From positions 5,766,001 through 5,830,000 of the forward strand of contig NZ_CP033966.1 in the NCBI RefSeq assembly GCF_003854895.1: 64,000 bases of DNA, written 5' to 3'. Under the pieces are notes generated by a model. The model worked only from the letters and a program-made list of their open reading frames with translations, had not been told where the DNA came from and did not search any database. Origin of the DNA: Pigmentiphaga sp. H8. GTDB taxonomy: Bacteria; Pseudomonadota; Gammaproteobacteria; Burkholderiales; Burkholderiaceae_B. The translations under genes and the position numbers were made by a program. Shown here piece by piece: positions 1 to 8,159 of this stretch. Within the stretch, counting starts at the first letter, position 1; the number at the start of each line of letters is the position of its first letter.

Positions 1-1146
1 CTCGCGCGCCAGCACCGAGCGATCGCGTATCACGTCCACGCGCAGCGGCTGCCTTGCCGCCAGCAGGCCGACGAACACCGCCGCCAGCGCCAGCCAGATC
101 GCGCCGTACACCAGCACGCGCGGGCGCAGCAGGCGGCGCCGCGCCTGTTTGGCATCCAGCCGCAGCTCGATGGCGCGTTCGGACGCGTAGCGGATCAGGC
201 CGCGCGGATACTGCATCTTGTCCATGACCTGGTCGCAGGCGTCGATGCACGCGCCGCAGCCTATGCACTCGTATTGCAGGCCGTCGCGGATGTCGATGCC
301 GGTGGGACACACCTGCACGCAGATGCTGCAGTTCACGCAATCGCCCAGGCCCGCCTCGCGCGGGGCTATCCTGCGCGACCGGCTGCCCCGGGGGTCGCCC
401 CGCACCGAGTCGTAGGTGACGACGTAAGTGTCGGGGTCCACCATCACGCTCTGGAACCGCGCGTAGGGGCACATGTATTTGCAGACCTGCTCGCGCATGA
501 AGCCGGCGTTGCCCCAGGTGGCGAAGCTGTAGAAGACCAGCCAGAACCATTGCCACGGCCCCAGCGCGCCCTGCCACGCCTGGCCCGCCAGTTCGCGGAT
601 GGGGCTGAAATAGCCGATGAAGGTGAACCCGGTCCAGGTCGCCACCACCAGCCACATCGCGTGCTTGGCGCCCTTGCGCCCGAGCTTGCGCCAGGACCAG
701 GGCGCGGCGTCGAGCCGGATGCGCGCGAACCGGTCGCCCTCGGTCAGGCGCTCGATCCACATGAAGATCTCGGTGTAGACCGTCTGCGGACATGCGTAGC
801 CGCAGAACAGCCGGCCCGCCACCGCGGTGAACAGGAACAGCGCCAGCGCGCTCAGGATCAGCAGCAGCGTCAGGTAGATGATGTCCTGCGGCCACAGCAC
901 CATTCCGAACAGGTAGAACTTGCGCGCGCCCAGGTCGAACAGCACGGCCTGCCTGCCGTTCCAGGTCAGCCACGGCAGGCCGTAGAACACGGCCTGCGTC
1001 AGGAACACCAGCGCCACGCGCCAGCGCGCGAAAATGCCGCTGACCGAGCGCGGGTAGATCTTGCGCCGAACCTCGTACAGTGCCTGTTCCGAGCCGTCCT
1101 CGTCGCCGCCGGCGGCCGCGCAGGCGCGCTCGCTCGGGGAGCTCAT
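1..1146 (-). CDS. ccoG: cbb3 oxidase accessory protein CcoG (FixG/RdxA), partial
   Basis: Membrane-bound iron-sulfur protein needed for cbb3 oxidase assembly; the family is linked to copper reduction for the CuB site. The start ATG overlaps the ccoP stop (ATGA at 1143-1146) and the frame stays open to base 1, so the C-terminus lies outside the window. Hydrophobic stretches follow a short charged N-terminus. A GRLFCGYACPQTVYTE motif lies near 780-835, and two ferredoxin-type Cys clusters follow (CVNCSICVQVCP near 310-350, ECIGCGACIDACD near 235-275). It is the last gene of the ccoNOQPG run. The identification is firm; only the length is unknown. Confidence 0.95.
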   Translation of the reverse strand, partial: MSSPSERACAAAGGDEDGSEQALYEVRRKIYPRSVSGIFARWRVALVFLTQAVFYGLPWLTWNGRQAVLFDLGARKFYLFGMVLWPQDIIYLTLLLILSALALFLFTAVAGRLFCGYACPQTVYTEIFMWIERLTEGDRFARIRLDAAPWSWRKLGRKGAKHAMWLVVATWTGFTFIGYFSPIRELAGQAWQGALGPWQWFWLVFYSFATWGNAGFMREQVCKYMCPYARFQSVMVDPDTYVVTYDSVRGDPRGSRSRRIAPREAGLGDCVNCSICVQVCPTGIDIRDGLQYECIGCGACIDACDQVMDKMQYPRGLIRYASERAIELRLDAKQARRRLLRPRVLVYGAIWLALAAVFVGLLAARQPLRVDVIRDRSVLARE

Positions 1147-2072
1147 TTCGCCTCTTCGGCGGGCCGTGTCAGGCCCCAGACGTAGGCGGCCAGCAAGCGG
1201 ATCTGCTGCGGCGTGAACACGTCCTCGTGCGCCGGCATCTGGTTGTTGCGGCCCCTGGTGATGGTCTCGGCGATGACGGCGGCCGAACTGCCGTACAGCC
1301 AGACCTTGTCGGTCAGGTTGGGCGCGCCCAGCAGCGGATTGCCCTTGCCCTCGACGCCGTGGCAGGCCGCGCAGTTCGCGCGGAAATCGGTCCGGCCGCG
1401 GGCGGCCTTGATGGGATCGGCGGCCAGGCCCGACAACGAGCGCACGTACTGGGTCACGTCGCCCACCGCGCGCGAGTCCAGCTGTTCGCCGAACGGGGGC
1501 ATGATGCCGTGCCGCCCCTTTTCGATCGAAGCGCGGATGATGTCGGGCGAAGAACCGTACAGCCAGTCGCCGTCGGCCAGGTTGGGAAAGCCCTTGCTGC
1601 CGCGCGCATCCGACCCATGGCACTGGGCGCAGTTATTCAGGAACAGCCGCTGGCCGATCTCCCGACCCTGCGCGTCGTCGGCGATGGCCGGAATCTCCAT
1701 GGCCTCGAAGCGCGCGTACAGCGGCTGGACCTGTTCGCGCAGCCGGTCCTGCTGCGCGGCCAGCGCGCCGGTGCTGGACCAGCCCAGCCAGCCCTGGACC
1801 TTGCCCAGCCCGGGATACAGGACCAGGTAGCCCAGCGCGAAGACACAGGACAGCAGGTACATCCACATCCACCAGCGCGGCAGCGGATTGTTCAGCTCGC
1901 GCAGGTCGCCGTCCCAGACGTGGCCGGTGTCGTCGACCTGGCCGCCTGTGGCGGCCTTGGAGGATTTCAGAAAGGCCCGCTGCGAGAACAGCAGCCAGAC
2001 GCACCAGACGATGCCCGCCAGCGCGATCGCGCCGATGTAATAGCCCCAGAAATCGGTAGTGAAATCGCTCAT
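1143..2072 (-). CDS. ccoP: cbb3-type cytochrome c oxidase subunit III (CcoP)
   Basis: Di-haem c-type cytochrome subunit that feeds electrons into the cbb3 oxidase from the periplasmic side. The 309-residue protein has two membrane helices (about 11-29 and 68-87) and two haem-binding motifs, CAQCH at 148-152 and CAACH at 234-238, each followed by a Met-Pro ligand region. Two N-terminal helices are the longer form of CcoP. The start ATG overlaps the ccoQ stop by four bases (ATGA), and the stop overlaps ccoG in the same way, so translation is probably coupled along the operon. Length and motifs are normal for the family. Confidence 0.97.
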   Translation of the reverse strand: MSDFTTDFWGYYIGAIALAGIVWCVWLLFSQRAFLKSSKAATGGQVDDTGHVWDGDLRELNNPLPRWWMWMYLLSCVFALGYLVLYPGLGKVQGWLGWSSTGALAAQQDRLREQVQPLYARFEAMEIPAIADDAQGREIGQRLFLNNCAQCHGSDARGSKGFPNLADGDWLYGSSPDIIRASIEKGRHGIMPPFGEQLDSRAVGDVTQYVRSLSGLAADPIKAARGRTDFRANCAACHGVEGKGNPLLGAPNLTDKVWLYGSSAAVIAETITRGRNNQMPAHEDVFTPQQIRLLAAYVWGLTRPAEEAK

Positions 2073-2251
2073 TGCCCGGCATCCTTGCCTTGCGCCGCGA
2101 CGGCGCTTTCATCGGGGAGCGCGAACGGCAGCATGGCCGACTCGCGGTTGGCCTCGACCCGGGCGCGCGACCACGCCCACGCCACGATGGCCAGGAAGGT
2201 CGACAGCGCCAGCGCCGTCGCGATCGATGTCACCCAAGCGATCATGTCCAT
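2069..2251 (-). CDS. ccoQ: cbb3-type cytochrome oxidase subunit CcoQ (FixQ)
   Basis: Small single-helix membrane subunit that stabilises the cbb3 complex. It has 60 residues: one hydrophobic segment at about 4-25, then a charged tail (WSRARVEAN) and an acidic C-terminus. The ATG at 2251 is preferred: it overlaps the ccoO stop as TGATG and has a G-rich Shine-Dalgarno upstream. A GTG one codon earlier (2254) is also possible. Identification rests on size, topology and the invariant position between ccoO and ccoP. Confidence 0.9.
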   Translation of the reverse strand: MDMIAWVTSIATALALSTFLAIVAWAWSRARVEANRESAMLPFALPDESAVAAQGKDAGQ

Positions 2252-2886
2252 CACCGCCCCTGCTTCTTCATCGCCAGGCCCAAACCCTGGAGGTAGGCCA
2301 CCAGGGCGTCCTCCTCGGTCTTGCCAGCCAGTTCGGCGGCCGCGCCCGCGATCTGCTCATCGGTATAGGGCACGCCCAGCGTGCGCAGCGCGCGCATGCC
2401 CGCCTCGACCTGATCGCTCGCGACCGGCGTCTGGCTCAGCCACGGATAGGCCGGCATGTTGGACTCGGGCACGACGTCGCGCGGATTGTTCAGGTGGACG
2501 CGATGCCAGTCGTCGCTGTAGCGGCCGCCCACGCGCGCCAGGTCGGGCCCGGTGCGCTTGGACCCCCACAGGAAGGGCCGGTCGTACACGCCTTCGCCGG
2601 CCTCGGAGTAACGGCCGTAGCGCTGCACCTCGGCCGCCAGCGTGCGCACCTGCTGCGAATGGCAGCCCACGCAGCCTTCGCGGATGTAGACGTCCCGCCC
2701 GGCCAGGCGCAGGGCGGTATAGGGCTCCACGCCCTGGACGGGAGTCGTGGTGGAGTGCTGGAAGAACAGGGGCACGATCTGCACCAGCCCCGCGATGCTG
2801 ACCACCGCGATGGTGGCCAGGATCAGCCAGCCCACGTTCTTTTCCAGCGTCTCGTGGCTGAAGAAGGAAGCGCGCTTCGATTTCAT
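2251..2886 (-). CDS. ccoO: cbb3-type cytochrome c oxidase subunit II (CcoO)
   Basis: Mono-haem membrane-anchored cytochrome c of the cbb3 oxidase; it carries electrons between CcoP and the catalytic subunit. The 211 residues contain one N-terminal helix (about 18-40) and the haem motif CVGCH at 72-76, followed by the family sequences RTGPDLARVGGRY and SNMPAYPWL, which holds the axial Met. A GAGGAG Shine-Dalgarno lies nine bases before the ATG. It follows ccoN by 13 bases and overlaps ccoQ by one base. Nothing is atypical. Confidence 0.97.
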   Translation of the reverse strand: MKSKRASFFSHETLEKNVGWLILATIAVVSIAGLVQIVPLFFQHSTTTPVQGVEPYTALRLAGRDVYIREGCVGCHSQQVRTLAAEVQRYGRYSEAGEGVYDRPFLWGSKRTGPDLARVGGRYSDDWHRVHLNNPRDVVPESNMPAYPWLSQTPVASDQVEAGMRALRTLGVPYTDEQIAGAAAELAGKTEEDALVAYLQGLGLAMKKQGR

Positions 2887-2899
2887 GGCGGTGCGCTCC

Positions 2900-4369
2900 T
2901 CAGGCCAGCTGCGGCCGGGCCGCCACGGATACCGGAACCGGCGCCGGCACCGGCGCGTCGAACGGCTGCCGCCCGCGCGCCGTCATGACGAAGTTCCACG
3001 CCATCAGCAGCATGCCGCCCAGGAAGCACACCCCGCCCAGCAGGCGCACGACGTAGAACGGATACGTGGCCTTGACCGATTCGACGAAGGTGTAGGTCAG
3101 GGTGCCGTCGGGTTCCACGGCGCGCCACATCAGGCCCTGCATGACGCCGGCGATCCACATCGCGGCGATATAGAGCACCACGCCCAGCGTGGCGATCCAG
3201 AAATGGAGTTCTATCATCTTGGTGCTGTACATCTGCTTCTGCCCGAACAGACGCGGGAACAGGTAATAAAGCGAGCCGATCGTGATCATCGCGACCCAGC
3301 CCAGCGCGCCGGAATGCACGTGGCCGATGGTCCAGTCCGTGTAGTGCGACAGCGAGTTGACGGTCTTGATGGACATCATCGAGCCCTCGAACGTGGACAT
3401 GCCGTAGAAGGACAGCGCCACCACGAGGAACTTCAGAATGGGATCGGTGCGCAATTTGTGCCAGGCGCCCGACAGGGTCATGATGCCGTTCAGCATGCCG
3501 CCCCACGACGGCGCCAGCAGGATCAGCGAGAACACCATGCCCAGCGACTGCGCCCAGTCCGGCAGCGCCGTGTATTGCAGGTGGTGCGGGCCGGCCCACA
3601 TGTAGGTGAAGCTCAGCGCCCAGAAGTGGACGATGGACAGCCGGTACGAATAGATGGGGCGCTCGGCCTGCTTGGGCACGAAGTAGTACATCATGCCCAG
3701 GAAGCTGGTGGTCAGGAAGAAGCCCACGGCATTGTGGCCGTACCACCACTGCACCATCGCGTCCTGCACGCCGGCGTAGGCCGAGTACGACTTCCACATC
3801 GTGGCCGGCCATTCCAGGTTGTTGACGATGTGCAGCAGCGCGATCGTCAGGATGTAGGCGCCGAAGAACCAGTTCGCCACGTAGATGTGGCGGGTCCTGC
3901 GTTGGACGATGGTGCCGAAGAACACCACGGCGTACGCCACCCACACCAGCGTGATGAGGATGTCGATGGGCCATTCGAGTTCGGCGTATTCCTTGCTGCT
4001 GGTGTAGCCCATCGGCAGCGTGATCGCCGCCGCGACGATGACGGCCTGCCAGCCCCAGAAGGTGAAGGCCGCCAGCGGCGCCGAGAACAGGCGCGCCTGA
4101 CAGGTACGCTGCACCACGTAGTAAGAGGTGGCGAACAGCGCGCTGCCGCCGAACGCGAAGATGACCGCGTTGGTGTGCAGCGGCCGCAGCCGCCCGTAGG
4201 TTAGCCATGGCACGTCGAAGTTCAGCGCCGGCCAGATCAATTGCGCGGCGAGCAGCACGCCCACCGCCATGCCCACGATCCCCCACACGACCGTCATGAC
4301 GGCGAATTGGCGGACGATCTTGTAGTTGAATGTTTCGCCGGAAAGCGCGCCGCTTGCGCTGTCGCCCAT
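2900..4369 (-). CDS. ccoN: cbb3-type cytochrome c oxidase catalytic subunit I (CcoN)
   Basis: Haem-copper catalytic subunit of the high-affinity cbb3 oxidase, reducing O2 to water and pumping protons across the inner membrane. The product is 489 residues with about 12 helices. Expected ligands are visible: His65 (low-spin haem), His212 in WWYGHNAVGF, Tyr256 in the active-site helix (the crosslinked Tyr of this family), His262-His263, and the HVHSGALGW region. The start at 4369 is chosen because a GGGGAAA Shine-Dalgarno precedes it and the protein then begins MGDSASGAL; an open extension to 4570 would run through the promoter and into ccoS. An FNR-type box lies about 62 bases upstream. Confidence 0.97.
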   Translation of the reverse strand: MGDSASGALSGETFNYKIVRQFAVMTVVWGIVGMAVGVLLAAQLIWPALNFDVPWLTYGRLRPLHTNAVIFAFGGSALFATSYYVVQRTCQARLFSAPLAAFTFWGWQAVIVAAAITLPMGYTSSKEYAELEWPIDILITLVWVAYAVVFFGTIVQRRTRHIYVANWFFGAYILTIALLHIVNNLEWPATMWKSYSAYAGVQDAMVQWWYGHNAVGFFLTTSFLGMMYYFVPKQAERPIYSYRLSIVHFWALSFTYMWAGPHHLQYTALPDWAQSLGMVFSLILLAPSWGGMLNGIMTLSGAWHKLRTDPILKFLVVALSFYGMSTFEGSMMSIKTVNSLSHYTDWTIGHVHSGALGWVAMITIGSLYYLFPRLFGQKQMYSTKMIELHFWIATLGVVLYIAAMWIAGVMQGLMWRAVEPDGTLTYTFVESVKATYPFYVVRLLGGVCFLGGMLLMAWNFVMTARGRQPFDAPVPAPVPVSVAARPQLA

Positions 4370-4395
4370 GGCAGTTTCCCCTGATTCTGAATTCC

Positions 4396-4444
4396 CGCTC
4401 CTATCATGCGCAGGCGCCGGGGATCGCGCCTTGACGCAGATCAA
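4396..4444 (-). promoter_or_regulatory. FNR/Anr-type promoter of ccoNOQPG
   Basis: TTGACGCAGATCAA at 4431-4444 matches the FNR consensus TTGAT-N4-ATCAA in 9 of 10 specified bases. On the minus strand an ATGATA hexamer lies near 4403-4408. A box centred at 4437.5 predicts a start near 4396, so the box sits at about -41.5, the class II activator position. This gives an oxygen-responsive promoter between ccoS and ccoN. The transcription start is inferred from spacing. Confidence 0.75.
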
Positions 4445-4635
4445 GCTTCGCGGGAAGAGCGCTCGGAGCGCGGCGTTTCGTCCACACCGGCAGGTGTGTC
4501 GTCGTCCATCAGGATGGCGTAGTCGGCGCCGTCCATGTCCTCGAACTGGCCGTCCTGCACCGCCCACCACAGCACCACGACGACGGCCAGCACCAGCATC
4601 AGGCTGAGCGGGACCAGCAGGTAGAGCGTTTCCAT
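4441..4635 (-). CDS. ccoS: cbb3-type cytochrome oxidase assembly protein CcoS
   Basis: Small membrane protein required for inserting the haem and copper cofactors into cbb3 oxidase. It has 64 residues: one helix (about 2-23) followed by the family signature WWAVQDGQFEDMDGADYAIL and a charged tail. The ATG at 4635 overlaps the ccoI stop as TGATG, which favours it over an ATG six codons earlier. Its 3' end touches the FNR box of the ccoN promoter, so the stop codon and the operator share a few bases. Confidence 0.92.
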   Translation of the reverse strand: METLYLLVPLSLMLVLAVVVVLWWAVQDGQFEDMDGADYAILMDDDTPAGVDETPRSERSSREA

Positions 4636-7118
4636 CAGCGGCGCAGCCTCCATGCGTTGCCCACCACCAGCAGCGAGGACAGCGACATGCCCAGCGCCGC
4701 CATCCAGGCGATGATCCAGCCCGAGGCGGCCAGCGGAATGAAGGACAGGTTGTAGGCCAGGGCCCAGCCCAGGTTCTGGCGCATCACGTGGCGCGCGCGG
4801 CGCGCGGTTCGCAACGCGTGCGCCACACCCAGGATGCCGTGGCCGTTCAGGATGACGTCGGCGCTGGCGCGGGCCAGCGGCGTGCCGGCCGCGACGGCCA
4901 TGGACACCTGGGCCAGACCGAGCTGCGGGGCATCGTTGATGCCGTCGCCCACCGCCAGCACCACCGCGCCGCCAGCCTGCAGGGACGCGACGTAGTCCTT
5001 CTTGCCCTCGGGGCTGACGCCGCCCGCATGGCTGCTGATGCCGAACTCGGTGGCCCAGGCTTCGACCGTGCGCGCATCGTCACCCGACACCAGGTGCACA
5101 CGCTTGCCCATCGCCTGCAGCGCCCGCACCGTCTCGTGGCTGTCCTCGCGCGGCGCATCCCGCAGCACGAAGCGCGCGAGCGGACCGGCATCGCCGGCCA
5201 GCCAGACCTGCGTGGCGACGGCGCCTGCCGCCCCGTCCCGGCCATCGGCCAGCGACGGCAGTTGCGCCGGGTCGCGCGACCCCGCCGCGAAACGTGGGCT
5301 GCCCAGGCGCATCGTGGTCCCGGCGAAGCAGGCTTGCACGCCCTGCCCCGGCAGGTGGCGGGCGTCCTGGACGTCCGGCACTGGCAGGCCCGCCTCGCGC
5401 GCCGCCGCGATCAGCGCCAGGCCCGTCGGGTGCGTGCTGCCTTCCTCCATGGCCGCAGCCAGGGCCAGGCACTGCCCCGTGCCCAGCGCGCCGAATATCT
5501 CCACGCTCGCCACCGAGAACCGGCCCTGCGTCAGCGTCCCGGTCTTGTCCAGCACCACGTCGGTGACCTGCGCCAGCGTTTCCAGCGCATGCCCCTTCAC
5601 CACCAATATGCCCTTGCGGGCCAGGGCCGCCGTGGCGGCCGCCAGCGCGGCCGGCGTCGCCAGCGACAGCGCGCACGGACAGCTGACCACCAGCACCGCG
5701 ATCATGACCGGCAGCGCGCGCGACGGATCGAGCCACCACCACACCGCGCCGGTGGCCAGCGCCAGCGCGATCAGCGCCAGCACGAACACCACCGCGATGC
5801 GGTCGGCCAGCACCGCGATGCGCGGCTTTTCCTCCAGCGCCCGATCCAGGGCCTGGATGATCCGCGCCAGCCGGGTTTCGCCGCCGACCTGCTCGACCCG
5901 CATCCATACCGGGCTGCCGTTGTTATGGCTGCCGGCGGCCAGGCCATCGCCCACCGCCTTGGCGATGGGCCGGCTTTCCCCGGTCAGCATGGCCTCGTCG
6001 ACCTGCGTGGCGCCTTCCAGCACCCGGCCGTCGGCCGGCACGGCCTCGCCCGGGCCGATGCGCAGCACGTCGCCCGGACGCACCTGCTGCAGGGCGATGA
6101 TGTCGGTCTCGCGGCTGGCCGGATAGTCCCGCAGCCGCGCGCAGGTGGCGGGCAGTTGCGCGGCCAGCGCGCGGCCGCCGTCCTGCGCCTCGTGGCGCAC
6201 CACCAGTTCGAGATAGCGCGCCGCCAGCAGCAGGGCCACGAACATGGTGACCGAATCGAAATAGACCTCGCCCCGGTTGGCCACCGTGGCGGCCACGCTG
6301 GCGCCGAAGGCGGCCAGGATGCCGATCACCACCGGCAGGTCCATGCCCGGCCGGCCATGGCGCAGCCCCCGCCAGGCGCCCCGCATCAGCGGCCACGCGC
6401 TGTACATCACCACCGGCAGGGTCAGCGCCAGGCTGGCCCAGCGCAGCAGCTGCCACTGGTCGGGCGCGATCGAGGCTTCGTGGCGGTAGAGCGGCCACGC
6501 ATACATCATGACCTGCATCATGCACAGCAGCGCCACCGCCATGCGCAGCAGCAGGCCGCGCTTCTCGCGGCGCAGGCCGTCGTTCGCGGTCCCGGGCTGG
6601 AAGGGCACGGCTCGATAGCCGATGGCGGCGAACGCGTCCAGGACACGGCCCAGGCCGGTCTGCGCCGTCTTCCAGCGCACCCGCGCCCGGCCGGTGGCAT
6701 GGTTGACGTGCGCCGCCACCACCCCGGGCTGGCGCTCCAGGTGCTGCTCGCACAGCCAGACACAGGCGGCGCAGCGCAAGTCGCCTATCGTCAGCCAGGC
6801 CTCGGCCGTGCCGGCGTCCACGGCGCGCACGTATAGCGATTCGATGTCGGACTGCCCGAACGCCGCGCGCAGATCCGCCTGCCCGTCGGCATCGTCCAGC
6901 GGCCGGCCCAGGCCGCTGCGGAAACGGTAGAAACTCTCCAGGCCCGCGCCATGGATGGTCTGGGCGACCGCCAGGCAGCCGGCGCAGCAGAACCAGTGCT
7001 GGCCCCCCGCGACCGACGCGCGCAAGCCGCCGCCCGCGGGCTGGCCGCAGTGATAGCAGTCCACGGCCAAGGCACCGGGGGCCGGCGCGGCCAGGGAGGC
7101 GGAAGGCAGCGAAGTCAT
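4635..7118 (-). CDS. ccoI: copper-translocating P-type ATPase CcoI (FixI) for cbb3 assembly
   Basis: P1B-type ATPase that exports copper across the inner membrane for loading the cbb3 CuB site. The 827 residues show an N-terminal Cys-rich region (Cys21, Cys24, Cys44, Cys45, Cys48), a heavy-metal domain with CAAC at 116-119, TGES at 379-382, the membrane metal site CPC at 480-482, and the phosphorylation motif DKTGTLT from Asp524. The ATG at 7118 is preferred over the one at 7133, because the predicted FNR-dependent -10 element covers 7132-7137 and would make the earlier codon untranscribed. It overlaps ccoS by one base. Confidence 0.94.
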   Translation of the reverse strand: MTSLPSASLAAPAPGALAVDCYHCGQPAGGGLRASVAGGQHWFCCAGCLAVAQTIHGAGLESFYRFRSGLGRPLDDADGQADLRAAFGQSDIESLYVRAVDAGTAEAWLTIGDLRCAACVWLCEQHLERQPGVVAAHVNHATGRARVRWKTAQTGLGRVLDAFAAIGYRAVPFQPGTANDGLRREKRGLLLRMAVALLCMMQVMMYAWPLYRHEASIAPDQWQLLRWASLALTLPVVMYSAWPLMRGAWRGLRHGRPGMDLPVVIGILAAFGASVAATVANRGEVYFDSVTMFVALLLAARYLELVVRHEAQDGGRALAAQLPATCARLRDYPASRETDIIALQQVRPGDVLRIGPGEAVPADGRVLEGATQVDEAMLTGESRPIAKAVGDGLAAGSHNNGSPVWMRVEQVGGETRLARIIQALDRALEEKPRIAVLADRIAVVFVLALIALALATGAVWWWLDPSRALPVMIAVLVVSCPCALSLATPAALAAATAALARKGILVVKGHALETLAQVTDVVLDKTGTLTQGRFSVASVEIFGALGTGQCLALAAAMEEGSTHPTGLALIAAAREAGLPVPDVQDARHLPGQGVQACFAGTTMRLGSPRFAAGSRDPAQLPSLADGRDGAAGAVATQVWLAGDAGPLARFVLRDAPREDSHETVRALQAMGKRVHLVSGDDARTVEAWATEFGISSHAGGVSPEGKKDYVASLQAGGAVVLAVGDGINDAPQLGLAQVSMAVAAGTPLARASADVILNGHGILGVAHALRTARRARHVMRQNLGWALAYNLSFIPLAASGWIIAWMAALGMSLSSLLVVGNAWRLRR

Positions 7119-7124
7119 GTTCAC

Positions 7125-7173
7125 GCTGCGCATTCTGGCCGCAAGCCCGGCCGCGCGCGTTGATCCAGGTCAA
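7125..7173 (-). promoter_or_regulatory. FNR/Anr-type promoter of ccoIS
   Basis: TTGATCCAGGTCAA at 7160-7173 matches the FNR consensus in nine of ten specified bases. On the minus strand CAGAAT at 7132-7137 fits a -10 element. With the box at -41.5, transcription would begin near 7125, only seven bases before the chosen ATG of ccoI. This second site makes ccoIS its own oxygen-controlled unit. Confidence 0.7.
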
Positions 7174-7183
7174 GCGGGAGGGT

Positions 7184-7441
7184 TCAGGCGGGCCGGGTCA
7201 GGTCTTCCAGGCGGCCCAGCCAGCGCATGGCGTGCTCGCGGCTGTCCCCGCACATGTCGGAGGCGGGCATCAGCGAGGCGCAGACGGCGGGCCGCTCGGG
7301 CCGGCCGAACAGCTTGCAGCGCTCGTCTTCGTCCAGCTGGATGCAGCGCATGCCGGCCGGCTTGCCTTCGGGCATGCCCGGTATCGGCGTGGTGATGGAC
7401 GGCGCCGTGCAACAGGCGCCGCAGCCGGGGCGGCATTCCAT
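7184..7441 (-). CDS. YkgJ-family cysteine-cluster protein
   Basis: An 85-residue protein of the YkgJ/UPF0153 zinc or iron-sulfur binding cysteine-cluster family, whose biochemical role is not established. The N-terminus shows the Cys pattern MECRPGCGACC (Cys3, Cys7, Cys10, Cys11), followed by further Cys in RCIQLDEDERCKLF and PAVCASLMP. It begins four bases after the lipoprotein gene ends, so the two form a unit. The FNR box for ccoI lies just downstream of its stop. Confidence 0.85.
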   Translation of the reverse strand: MECRPGCGACCTAPSITTPIPGMPEGKPAGMRCIQLDEDERCKLFGRPERPAVCASLMPASDMCGDSREHAMRWLGRLEDLTRPA

Positions 7442-7445
7442 GCGT

Positions 7446-8003
7446 TCAATCCGCCCGTACCGACTGCACGAAGGTCCGGGCCGAGTCGCGGTCCAGCTCG
7501 TCTTCCCGGCCCAGGGCCACGACTTCGATCAACTGGTTCCCCAGCAGGTAGACCCGGCCCAGCAGCCAGGACGGCGTGTTCGCCACGACGCCATGCACCT
7601 CCAGCTCCACCGCCCGGCCGAGCTTGCGTGTGTCGGCGGGCGCCTGGCGCAGCGTGATTTCCTTGCGGTAGGTAAGCGTGCCGCGCAGGTTGGCCAGCAA
7701 CACCTGCTCGAAGGCGTCCGCGACCTTGGCCAGTTCGGCCGGATCGGCCAGGATGGCCTCCGGCAGCGTCACCCGGCCAACGGCGAAGATGGAGGTGTCC
7801 ACCGGCGCGATGTCGAAGGCCAGCGGCAGCGTGTGGCCGGCGATGTCGACGTCGCGCTGGTCGGGCTTGGGTCGGGCGGGGAAGGTGACGCGGATCGCCC
7901 CGTCGGCCGCCGGCATCTCGCGCCAGTTGTACTTGGGCGAGCAGGCGGCCAGCATGGCCAGGAGCAGGACGAGACAGGCGCGGATAGGTGAAGACATGGG
8001 CAT
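7446..8003 (-). CDS. conserved lipoprotein of unknown function
   Basis: A 185-residue lipoprotein. The signal peptide ends in a lipobox LLAMLAAC with Cys21 as the likely lipidated residue. The mature part (KYNWREM, then a beta-rich sequence around RVTFPARPKP) resembles small beta-sandwich lipoproteins found near respiratory genes, but I do not recognise a named family. The start is ATG at 8003 or 7997; both fit. It is followed at once by the Cys-cluster gene and is divergent from the hydrolase at 8160, so the 8004-8159 gap should hold both promoters. Confidence 0.8.
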   Translation of the reverse strand: MPMSSPIRACLVLLLAMLAACSPKYNWREMPAADGAIRVTFPARPKPDQRDVDIAGHTLPLAFDIAPVDTSIFAVGRVTLPEAILADPAELAKVADAFEQVLLANLRGTLTYRKEITLRQAPADTRKLGRAVELEVHGVVANTPSWLLGRVYLLGNQLIEVVALGREDELDRDSARTFVQSVRAD

Positions 8004-8159
8004 TCCAGCGGCAGTGTGCGGCGGCGTCGCCCGCCCGCCCGCGACAAAACGGTACAAGCTGTTACACGAGCCAGCCGGCCCGCTGGAAGTGGCTGAGCGA
8101 CAATCCGCCTTTGAATCCATACACGATCGATACGGGACAACGAATTGTCGCTGATTTCC

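Noticed and set aside
4370..4570. 67-residue N-terminal extension of CcoN
   Set aside because: It would cover the FNR box and part of ccoS, and the true start has a Shine-Dalgarno.
7131..7133. ATG at 7133 as the ccoI start
   Set aside because: It lies inside the predicted -10 element of the FNR-dependent promoter; ATG 7118 is a better choice.
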